25,929 nucleotides of DNA, taken from positions 1 to 25,929 of the forward strand of contig CBDDKB010000001.1 in the NCBI GenBank assembly GCA_965229935.1. Reading direction: 5' to 3'. This stretch comes from SPJN01 sp965229935. GTDB lineage: Bacteria > Pseudomonadota > Alphaproteobacteria > SPJN01. Positions 8,915 to 15,564 of the stretch are shown piece by piece. Made by a program: the position numbers and the translations under genes. The first letter of the stretch is position 1. Every line of letters starts with the position of its first letter. The notes beneath the pieces are model-generated. The model was not told the origin of the DNA, did no database searches, and worked only from the letters and a program-made list of their open reading frames with translations.

Positions 8915-11038
8915 TCAGCCTTCGATTTCGGCAAGCATGGCGATCCATGCAGCCTCATCAATAACTTCCACACCCAAATCCTGCGCCTTGGTCAGTTTTG
9001 ATCCTGCGCCGGGGCCCGCGATCACAAGGTCAGTCTTTTTTGAGATAGAGCCTGAGACCTTGGCCCCAAGTGCCTCTGCCCTTGCTTTGGCTTCGTTCCT
9101 GCTCATCTCTTGAAGGGACCCGGTGAAGACCAATGTTTTGCCTGCAACCTTGGTATCGCTACGGGCTGCTTCCATCGGGTTAACTTTAACCTGCGTCAGC
9201 AAATCATCAACGATGGCACGGCTTTGGTCTTGCGTAAAAAAGTCGATAAGGAACAAGGCGGCAGTTGCCCCGATACCATCAATATCGATCAGACTTTTAT
9301 AGGCCTCCCCCTCAGGATCTTTCGCCTCATCAAGCGTGGCGATCAAAGCCTCAATAGATCCATAATGGCGCCCCAATACTCGCGCCGTGGTCAGCCCGAT
9401 ATTCCGAATACCTAGCCCAAACATAAAACGATCAAAGTCGATTGTGCGGCGCGCATCAATAGCCGCAAACAGCTTAGTGACGGACTGGCTGCCCCATCCT
9501 TCCCGCGCCTTAAGCGGCGTCAAATTACCTTCACGACCATCATGTTCGGCCAGACGGAAAATATCTGCCGGGGTTTTGATCAACCCCCATTCATAAAAGG
9601 CTTCGACCTGTTTTTCACCAAGTCCATCAATGTCAAAGGCATTTCGCGACACGAAATGTTGCAGCCCCTCAACCACTTGGGCCTTGCACGACATGCCGCC
9701 TGTACAACGACGCCGTGCATCAACATTGCCATCGCTTGCGTCACGCACCGCGTCCGCGCCACAGACAGGGCAATGATCAGGGAAAACAAAGGGCGCACTA
9801 TTGGCGTCACGCTTTTCCTTCAGAACGCGCACAATTTGCGGGATGACGTCACCTGCACGCTGAACAATCACGGTATCGCCTTCGCGCGCATCAAGCCGCG
9901 CGATTTCATCTTCATTGTGCAGTGTCGCATTCTGGACGACGACACCGCCAACCGTAACGGGCTTTAGCTTTGCCACCGGGGCCAGCGTACCAGTGCGGCC
10001 CACCTGAATGTCGATCCGTTCCAAAACAGTCTGGGCCTGTTCTGGCGGAAATTTGTGCGCGATAGCCCAACGCGGCGACCGGGACACAGAACCCAATCGC
10101 GACTGCCAATCAAGGCGATTGATCTTGTAAACCACACCGTCAATATCATAGCCAAGCGCGGCACGGGCGGCTTCGATATCACGGTAATGGGCCAACACAT
10201 CTTCAACGCGATCAAAACTGCGCATCAGATCATTGGTGCTAAAGCCCCAGCTAGCGAAACTGGCAATAGCCTCCATCTGCGATTGCGGGGCAAAGCCTTG
10301 CTGTTCCCCCCACCCGTAGGCGAAGTAACGTAGGGGCCGTTCGGCAGTAACGGACGGATCGAGTTGCCGAACGCTCCCCGCGGCAGCATTTCGCGGATTA
10401 GCAAAAGGCGGTTTTCCGGCAGCTTGTTGGCGGTCGTTCAGGTCCGCAAAATCCTGATGGGACATGTAAACTTCGCCGCGCACCTCAATTACGTCAGGCC
10501 AGTCGGACCCTGACAAGGTTTCGGGAATGTCGCTTACCGTGCGCAGGTTCGCAGTTATGTCTTCCCCCACCTGCCCATCACCACGGGTTGTTCCCGAAAC
10601 CAACACACCCTTTTCATAGCGCAGATTGGCCGACAGGCCGTCAATCTTGGGTTCCGCGGTCAGGGTGACAATCTCGTCATCCGATAGTTTCAAAAAATTG
10701 CGGATGGTTTTAACAAAATCATAGACATCGCCATCATCAAAGGCATTCCCAAGCGACAACATGGGCACACCATGCTTAATCTTGGGAAAGCGACCGGAAG
10801 GCGTGGCCCCCACCTTTTCAGAGGGTGAATCCGCCCGTTTTAACGAAGGAAACTTTTTCTCAATGGCCTCATTCCGCAGACGCAAGGCGTCATAGGCAGC
10901 GTCATCAATCGTCGGTTCAGCCTTGTCATAATAGGCCTCGTCATGGTCCGCCATTTCCTTTGCAATAGCGGCCAGCTCGTCCTTGGCCTGTGCCTCGGTC
11001 AGCGCATCGACATCAATTTCACGCAGCTTGTCAGCCAT
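8915..11038 (-). CDS. ligA: NAD-dependent DNA ligase
   Basis: LigA is a 707-residue ligase that seals nicks in replication and repair using NAD+. The Ia domain is at about 1-75. The adenylation domain carries the catalytic lysine K131 in EPKIDGLSANLR. An OB fold follows (VGRTGTLAPVAKLKPV near 347-361). The zinc finger uses C423, C426, C445 and C451, then come helix-hairpin-helix repeats and a C-terminal BRCT domain at about 625-700 (KVAGKTLVFTGSL). All parts expected of a full-length enzyme are present. The ATG lies one base after the recN stop, and its ribosome site (AAAGGGA) is inside the recN 3' end, so expression is coupled to recN. No terminator is visible before the convergent aminopeptidase gene. 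Confidence 0.97.
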   Translation of the reverse strand: MADKLREIDVDALTEAQAKDELAAIAKEMADHDEAYYDKAEPTIDDAAYDALRLRNEAIEKKFPSLKRADSPSEKVGATPSGRFPKIKHGVPMLSLGNAFDDGDVYDFVKTIRNFLKLSDDEIVTLTAEPKIDGLSANLRYEKGVLVSGTTRGDGQVGEDITANLRTVSDIPETLSGSDWPDVIEVRGEVYMSHQDFADLNDRQQAAGKPPFANPRNAAAGSVRQLDPSVTAERPLRYFAYGWGEQQGFAPQSQMEAIASFASWGFSTNDLMRSFDRVEDVLAHYRDIEAARAALGYDIDGVVYKINRLDWQSRLGSVSRSPRWAIAHKFPPEQAQTVLERIDIQVGRTGTLAPVAKLKPVTVGGVVVQNATLHNEDEIARLDAREGDTVIVQRAGDVIPQIVRVLKEKRDANSAPFVFPDHCPVCGADAVRDASDGNVDARRRCTGGMSCKAQVVEGLQHFVSRNAFDIDGLGEKQVEAFYEWGLIKTPADIFRLAEHDGREGNLTPLKAREGWGSQSVTKLFAAIDARRTIDFDRFMFGLGIRNIGLTTARVLGRHYGSIEALIATLDEAKDPEGEAYKSLIDIDGIGATAALFLIDFFTQDQSRAIVDDLLTQVKVNPMEAARSDTKVAGKTLVFTGSLQEMSRNEAKARAEALGAKVSGSISKKTDLVIAGPGAGSKLTKAQDLGVEVIDEAAWIAMLAEIEG

Positions 11039-11039
11039 T

Positions 11040-12704
11040 TTATCCCTTTAACAATTGCGCTGCGGCCGCGCGGGCCTCGTCAGTTACGGTTGCACCACTA
11101 AGCATGCGGGCAATTTCTTCTTCACGCCGGGTAGGATCAAGCAAGGCGACGTCAGACAGGCTATTATCCTTTTTCTGCACCTTGCTGATTTGATAGTGAG
11201 CGCGCCCCATGGCAGCAACCTGTGGGGAGTGGGTCACCACAAGAACCTGCGCATCATCTGCCAGTTTGCAAAGACGCGCACCGACCGCTGCCGCTGTTGC
11301 ACCGCCTATCCCGCGATCAACCTCGTCAAAAATGAGTGTTTCGGCAGACCCTGTTCCAGCCAGTGCCACCTTTAACGCCAATATGAACCGAGCCAATTCA
11401 CCACCGGAAGCGATTTTGATCAAAGGACCGGGGGCAGAGCCGGGATTGGTCGCCACCTCAAACACGATATGGTCTTGCCCAAACCGCCCGACCTGATCAT
11501 CGGACAAGGGCGCAACGCGTGTTGCAAACACCGCCTTGTCGAGCTTCAACGGCGGCAGTTCAGCCATAACTGCGGCATCAAGCTTGGCGGCTGCTTTTTC
11601 ACGGCTTGCTGTCAACTTATCGGCTGCCTTGCCAAAATCCTGACGCGCCTTGGTCGCAGCTTGCTTAAGCTCACCTAAATGACCTTCGCCCTCATCAAGC
11701 TCGGTCAAGGCCTGCCGCCACTTGTCAATCAAGCCCGGCAAAGCATCGGCGGAAACCTTGTGTTTACGCGCCGCAGCACGTAATGCAAACAGGCGTTCCT
11801 CTGCAACCTCAAGCTGGCCCGGATCATAATCAATATCACGCAGGGCAGCTTCAAGTTGATTGCGCGCCTCTGCCGTTTCATTCAGCGCCTTGTCAAAGGC
11901 AGTAGCCAAACCCTCATATGCTCCATTGGTTTTTGAGGAGGCACGCTCAACCAAACGCATCGCCTGCGACAGCCGGCTGTCGACACCATCGCCCCGCGCT
12001 GTAAACATATCCATCGCGTCACGAAGGTCTGAGCCAACCTTTTCCGCATTCATCATGGTTTGACGACATGAGGCAAGCTCCTCCTCCTCCCCTTCTTGGG
12101 GGGCAAGCCGCTCCAACTCCTCTAACACATGGGTTAGATACTCGCGTTCCTCAGCAGCGTCGGTCAGCTTCTGCTCAAACTCATTTAAGGCAGCATCCGC
12201 AGCCTGCATCTTGTCATATAGGCTACTTAAGCTATTCAATTGCTTGTCATGTCCGCCGAAACGATCAAGCAATGCCATATGACCACGCGGGTCAAGCAAG
12301 CCGCGTTCATCATGTTGGCCGTGAACCTCAAGCACGACTGCGCCAACTTGTGACATAAGTTTGGCGGAAACAGGCTCGTCATTAATGAAAGCCTTGCTGC
12401 GGCCATCGCTTGTTAGTTGGCGGCGCAGGATCAACTCCCCCTCAAAGGGGATATCCTGTTCGGCTAACAGGGCTGCTACTGGATGGGATGTCGGCAAATC
12501 AAACACAGCCGTAACGCTGGACTTATCTTGCCCATGACGGATCAGCCCATAATCTGCCCGCGCCCCTGTGGCGAGGCCGAGCGAATCAAGCAATATAGAT
12601 TTCCCGGCCCCGGTTTCCCCGGTCAGTACCGTGAGACCCGCTGAAAAATCCAAGTTCAGCGCATCGATCAACACGATATTGCGAATGGACAAATGAACGA
12701 GCAT
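11040..12704 (-). CDS. recN: DNA repair ATPase RecN
   Basis: RecN is an SMC-like cytoplasmic ATPase that acts on DNA double-strand breaks during recombinational repair. Its 554 residues are the normal length. Walker A (GETGAGKS) is at 29-36. The middle (about 150-380) is rich in Glu, Lys and Ala and fits the coiled-coil arms. The ABC signature ASGGELARF is near 430 and Walker B LIFDEVDRGIGG near 458-468. The start MLVHLSIRNIVLID matches the family N-terminus. It lies 29 nt after bamD and 1 nt before ligA. No LexA-type operator was recognised close upstream, so it is probably transcribed with bamD. Confidence 0.96.
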   Translation of the reverse strand: MLVHLSIRNIVLIDALNLDFSAGLTVLTGETGAGKSILLDSLGLATGARADYGLIRHGQDKSSVTAVFDLPTSHPVAALLAEQDIPFEGELILRRQLTSDGRSKAFINDEPVSAKLMSQVGAVVLEVHGQHDERGLLDPRGHMALLDRFGGHDKQLNSLSSLYDKMQAADAALNEFEQKLTDAAEEREYLTHVLEELERLAPQEGEEEELASCRQTMMNAEKVGSDLRDAMDMFTARGDGVDSRLSQAMRLVERASSKTNGAYEGLATAFDKALNETAEARNQLEAALRDIDYDPGQLEVAEERLFALRAAARKHKVSADALPGLIDKWRQALTELDEGEGHLGELKQAATKARQDFGKAADKLTASREKAAAKLDAAVMAELPPLKLDKAVFATRVAPLSDDQVGRFGQDHIVFEVATNPGSAPGPLIKIASGGELARFILALKVALAGTGSAETLIFDEVDRGIGGATAAAVGARLCKLADDAQVLVVTHSPQVAAMGRAHYQISKVQKKDNSLSDVALLDPTRREEEIARMLSGATVTDEARAAAAQLLKG

Positions 12705-12733
12705 GTCTTTGTCGTTCCCGCCTTGCCCCTAAA

Positions 12734-14107
12734 TTAAAACGGCCACAGGCGTTGCCAGAAGGAACCTTCTTCGCCCCGCTCCGCCTTACGACGCGCCTGT
12801 TCGGCCTGACGTTGCAACTCACGACGCGCTTGGTGCGCCCGTGCCTTTTGCAAAACAGGATCCTCGTTCGTGCCAATCTTATGCACATCAGCAGGCGTAC
12901 TGACATCTGCAGGCGGCGTAATTGCAGCGGGGTCAGCAGGCGATTGATCAGAGGGGGCGACAGATTTCGCCTCATCACCTGATCCAACCAGATCACGCCA
13001 CCAATTGGAGATAAACCCACCATCTCCATTCACTGCTCCCTGCGGTGCTGCAGATGGCGCTGTACGAGGTGACTGTGAGGCCGGCGCAGATGGCATGCCT
13101 GTCGGCCCCGATGTCACCGGCGCAACAGGTGCAGACGAAGGCACCCGATCATTATTGTTCTTAGGCGCATCAACCTGCTGCCCCAGCAAGGCTGCACGAC
13201 CAGTGTTTGCAGCTGATTGCCCACCACCTGCCGCGCCTTTGTTGGCCCGCAATTGATCAACCCATGCATTGTTAAGCATTTGGGGCTGCAGATCGACTTC
13301 CTGCAACAGCTCATAACTATCCCGGTACCAATCTGAACCCGGATAGTTATAGCCAAGAACAGCGGCGGCGGTCTGCGCCTCGCCCGCCAGACCGATTGTC
13401 AGATAGTTTTCCACCAATCTGTGTAAGGCTTCAGGTGCGTGTGTTGTGGTTTGATAGGTCGTTGCAACAATGCGAAACCGATTGATAGAGGCAACATATT
13501 GCCCCTTGTTCATATAGTAACGGCCGATTGCCATTTCCTTGCCGGCCAGGTGGTCCCGCGTCAGGTCAATTTTCAAACGGGCATCACGCGCATATTTGGT
13601 TTCAGGATAACGACGCGCTACCTCTGTCAAACGCCCCAAGGCAAGCTCTGTCATTTTCTGATCGCGGCCAACATCTGAAATCTGCTCATAATAGCAAATC
13701 GCAACCAGATAGTTTGCATAGGGTGCATTTTTATTCCCGGGATGAAGGGCCAAGAAGCGTTCTGCTGATAGGATCGCCAAATCATAGCTTTCATCCAGAT
13801 AATGGGCATAGGCACTCATCAACATGGCGCGGCGCGCCCATACTGAATAAGGATGCTGACGCTCCACCTCGTCAAACATGGCAGCGGCCTGACGGTAAAT
13901 ACCGCCCTGCAATTCATCCAAAGCCCGATTGTACAAATCTTCAACAGGGGTTTCGACAAAGGCCGCGCGACGCGCGCCATCGCCATATGATGACGGGGGA
14001 CCTTCTGCAGCCGGGTCTTCATCACCGGAACAGGCCGCAAGGGTAACCGCCAACAAAGCCATTACCAAAAACCGAGGGTCAAACAATTTGCCACGCATTG
14101 AAGTCAT
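12734..14107 (-). CDS. bamD: Outer membrane assembly lipoprotein BamD, with long C-terminal extension
   Basis: BamD (older name ComL) is a lipoprotein of the BAM complex that inserts beta-barrel proteins into the outer membrane. Residues 1-25 form a lipoprotein signal ending in LAAC, with C26 the acylated cysteine. Residues about 52-275 hold the TPR-like repeats (VEDLYNRALDELQGG, then MFDEVERQHPYS, YPGSDWYRDSY and others). This core is the usual whole protein. Here about 170 further residues follow: a Gly/Ala/Pro/Ser-rich linker, a Trp-rich motif (ISNWWRDLVG, about 366-375), another linker, a basic helical stretch (about 418-446) and a Trp-rich end (FWQRLWPF). The extension's role is unknown. 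A second ATG three codons downstream is equally possible as start. It leads the bamD-recN-ligA unit. Confidence 0.93.
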   Translation of the reverse strand: MTSMRGKLFDPRFLVMALLAVTLAACSGDEDPAAEGPPSSYGDGARRAAFVETPVEDLYNRALDELQGGIYRQAAAMFDEVERQHPYSVWARRAMLMSAYAHYLDESYDLAILSAERFLALHPGNKNAPYANYLVAICYYEQISDVGRDQKMTELALGRLTEVARRYPETKYARDARLKIDLTRDHLAGKEMAIGRYYMNKGQYVASINRFRIVATTYQTTTHAPEALHRLVENYLTIGLAGEAQTAAAVLGYNYPGSDWYRDSYELLQEVDLQPQMLNNAWVDQLRANKGAAGGGQSAANTGRAALLGQQVDAPKNNNDRVPSSAPVAPVTSGPTGMPSAPASQSPRTAPSAAPQGAVNGDGGFISNWWRDLVGSGDEAKSVAPSDQSPADPAAITPPADVSTPADVHKIGTNEDPVLQKARAHQARRELQRQAEQARRKAERGEEGSFWQRLWPF

Positions 14108-14211
14108 ATTAGTCAGTTCTTTGCCGATGTCAGGGAATCGGATCAGGAAGGATATGAGAGATTTCCCCCAAGTTTTAGACCAGACGAGCGCCGAAGACCA
14201 GCGCTGGAACG

Positions 14212-14242
14212 CCTGAAATGCGGGAATTTATGACCTGAAATG
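14212..14242 (-). repeat. Two 9-bp direct repeats, 22 bp apart, upstream of bamD
   Basis: CATTTCAGG (- strand) occurs at 14234-14242 and 14212-14220. The 22-bp period is about two helical turns. They lie about 105-135 bp before the bamD start in a non-coding gap of 154 bp (14108-14261). A regulator site is possible but unproven; no confident promoter could be read in this gap. Confidence 0.35.
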
Positions 14243-14261
14243 GCGCAGAACTGCTCGTCAG

Positions 14262-14296
14262 AAAAACAAAGCCCCCGCACATTCTGTGCAGGGGCT
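14262..14296 (-). terminator. Intrinsic terminator after lpxC
   Basis: Read on the - strand, an 11-bp GC-rich stem (14296-14286 with 14280-14270, one G-U wobble) and 5-nt loop is followed by TTGTTTTTC. It ends the lpxC transcript about 30 nt after the stop. A perfect 14-bp palindrome (14293-14306) overlaps its first arm and could form a competing 5-bp hairpin. Confidence 0.85.
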
Positions 14297-14325
14297 GAAT
14301 TCAGCCAAAAATCTGACTTAATAAG

Positions 14326-15345
14326 TTAGCAAAGACCCGGCAGACGCAGACCCAAATCCGCAGTCACAGGCACCAGTTCATAGGCCGTTTCGTCAGCGAA
14401 CAGGGCATGCAACACACGGTTGTTCATATCATGGCCCGGGCGATTGCCTTCAAACCGGCCCAAAATAGGTGCCCCGGCCAGTGCCAGATCCCCAACCGCG
14501 TCCAAAGCCTTGTGACGAACAAATTCATCATCAAAGCGCAGACCGTCTTCATTCATGATTGTATCGTCTTCATCAATCACGATGGCGTTGTCGAGCGAAC
14601 CGCCCAGCGCCAAACCAATTGACTGCAGCATGTCAACATCCTTGCGGAAGCCGAATGTACGGGCACGGCTAAGTTCTGCACAGAACTGGCCGTTCATCAT
14701 CGGCATGGTCGCGCGCTGTTTGCCAATCGCTTCGCAGGTAAAATCAATAGCCACATCAACACCGAACATGTCCGCAGGTACAAGCGCGGTGATTTTCTCA
14801 CCCTCTTCTACCTTGATGGGCTTCAAAATGCGGATCGCATAACGCGGCGCATTCAATTGTTTCAGACCACCACTTGTCAACGCATCAACAAATGCAGCAG
14901 AGGAACCATCCATCATCGGCACTTCCGGGCCATCGATTTCGATCAACAGATTGTCAATCGCAAGCCCGGCAATTGCGGCCATCAAATGTTCGATGGTAGC
15001 AACGCTGGCCCCATGTTCGTTGCCGATTGTGGTGCACATTGTTGTTTCGGTAACGGTGTCGAACCGGGCAGCAATTGTTGCCTTTTCGATACCAAGTGCA
15101 TCGACCAGATCAACGCGGCGGAACACAATGCCATGACCTGCAGGCGCAGGATGCATCACCAAGGTAACGGGCGTACCTTTATGCAGGCCGATGCCGTCAA
15201 CGCGCACAGTCTCTTTAAGTGTGTTTTGACCCAGCACCTGATCGGCCCCGGTCAACTCACTCTTGAACTCACCTGATGTTGGTTGCAGCATGTACATTCT
15301 TGGTGTTTCCACAGTTATAAATTCAGCGCGCTTTTTTGGGCGCAT
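14326..15345 (-). CDS. lpxC: UDP-3-O-acyl-N-acetylglucosamine deacetylase
   Basis: LpxC is the zinc-dependent cytoplasmic enzyme that commits UDP-acyl-GlcNAc to lipid A synthesis. Conserved residues are present: E119-H120 (TIEHLMAAI), H278 and D282 (FVRHKALDAVGD) and H305 (GHDMNNR). H120, H278 and D282 would be the zinc ligands, with E119 and H305 catalytic. The 339 residues exceed the usual 300 or so because about 40 residues precede QNTLKETVRVDGIGLHKG, where most relatives begin. Starts at 15297 or 15291 (MYMLQP) would shorten this to about 24 residues. No start has a strong ribosome site, so the N-terminus is uncertain. The gene is flanked by terminators on both sides and has its own candidate promoter, so it is likely a single-gene unit. 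Confidence 0.95.
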   Translation of the reverse strand: MRPKKRAEFITVETPRMYMLQPTSGEFKSELTGADQVLGQNTLKETVRVDGIGLHKGTPVTLVMHPAPAGHGIVFRRVDLVDALGIEKATIAARFDTVTETTMCTTIGNEHGASVATIEHLMAAIAGLAIDNLLIEIDGPEVPMMDGSSAAFVDALTSGGLKQLNAPRYAIRILKPIKVEEGEKITALVPADMFGVDVAIDFTCEAIGKQRATMPMMNGQFCAELSRARTFGFRKDVDMLQSIGLALGGSLDNAIVIDEDDTIMNEDGLRFDDEFVRHKALDAVGDLALAGAPILGRFEGNRPGHDMNNRVLHALFADETAYELVPVTADLGLRLPGLC

Positions 15346-15380
15346 TTGTTAGCCTGTGTTTACAAAACGGTTACAGCAAT

Positions 15381-15408
15381 AACAAATAAAGCAATGTTGC
15401 TCTTTGTT
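15381..15408. repeat. Imperfect dyad upstream of lpxC
   Basis: AACAAA, AGCAA, a TG centre, TTGCT and TTTGTT form an 11-bp inverted repeat with 3 unpaired bases on one arm and 1 on the other. It would cover the start point predicted from the -10 element at 15411-15416 and lies 36 nt before the lpxC ATG at 15345. It could be an operator or a 5'-leader hairpin. Confidence 0.4.
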
Positions 15409-15410
15409 TC

Positions 15411-15419
15411 ATCATAACA
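15411..15419 (-). promoter_or_regulatory. Candidate extended -10 element for lpxC
   Basis: On the - strand, TGTTATGAT is an extended -10 (TGn followed by TATGAT). No good -35 box is seen 16-18 bp upstream, which is T-rich sequence of the ftsZ terminator. Its place between that terminator and lpxC is what a lpxC promoter would need. Confidence 0.4.
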
Positions 15420-15422
15420 TGC

Positions 15423-15468
15423 TGAAAATAAATGAAAAAAGACGCGCCATCGGCACGTCTTATTTTCA
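15423..15468 (-). terminator. Intrinsic terminator after ftsZ
   Basis: On the - strand, a 10-bp stem (15461-15452 with 15448-15439, one G-U wobble) with a 3-nt loop is followed directly by a T-rich tract. Outer arms TGAAAATA and TATTTTCA (15423-15430, 15461-15468) could lengthen it. It probably ends the dcw transcript. Confidence 0.85.
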
Positions 15469-15493
15469 GTGGTCAAGACTGTCGCACCCAAGT

Positions 15494-15530
15494 AATCACC
15501 CTGCAGGGTCGCTCAACCCACAGGGTGATT
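15494..15530. repeat. Long hairpin between ftsZ and its terminator
   Basis: Perfect 10-bp arms AATCACCCTG (15494-15503) and CAGGGTGATT (15521-15530) enclose 17 nt. These contain an inner 4-bp pair (GGGT 15506-15509 with ACCC 15516-15519). No T tract follows on either strand, so it is not a standard terminator. It lies in the ftsZ 3' untranslated region and might stabilise or process the mRNA. Confidence 0.6.
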
Positions 15531-15547
15531 TCTAGGCCGGTCTGCCC

Positions 15548-15564
15548 CGTCAGTTAGACTGACG
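15548..15564. repeat. Small hairpin over the ftsZ stop codon
   Basis: CGTCAGT and ACTGACG make a perfect 7-bp stem with a 3-nt loop that includes the ftsZ TGA (15550-15552). It encodes the last residues, so the pairing may be chance or may serve the 3' end of the message. Confidence 0.45.

Noticed and set aside
14108..14261. A short gene between bamD and lpxC
   Set aside because: No frame of useful length with a ribosome site was seen; only the repeats and terminator noted above are present.
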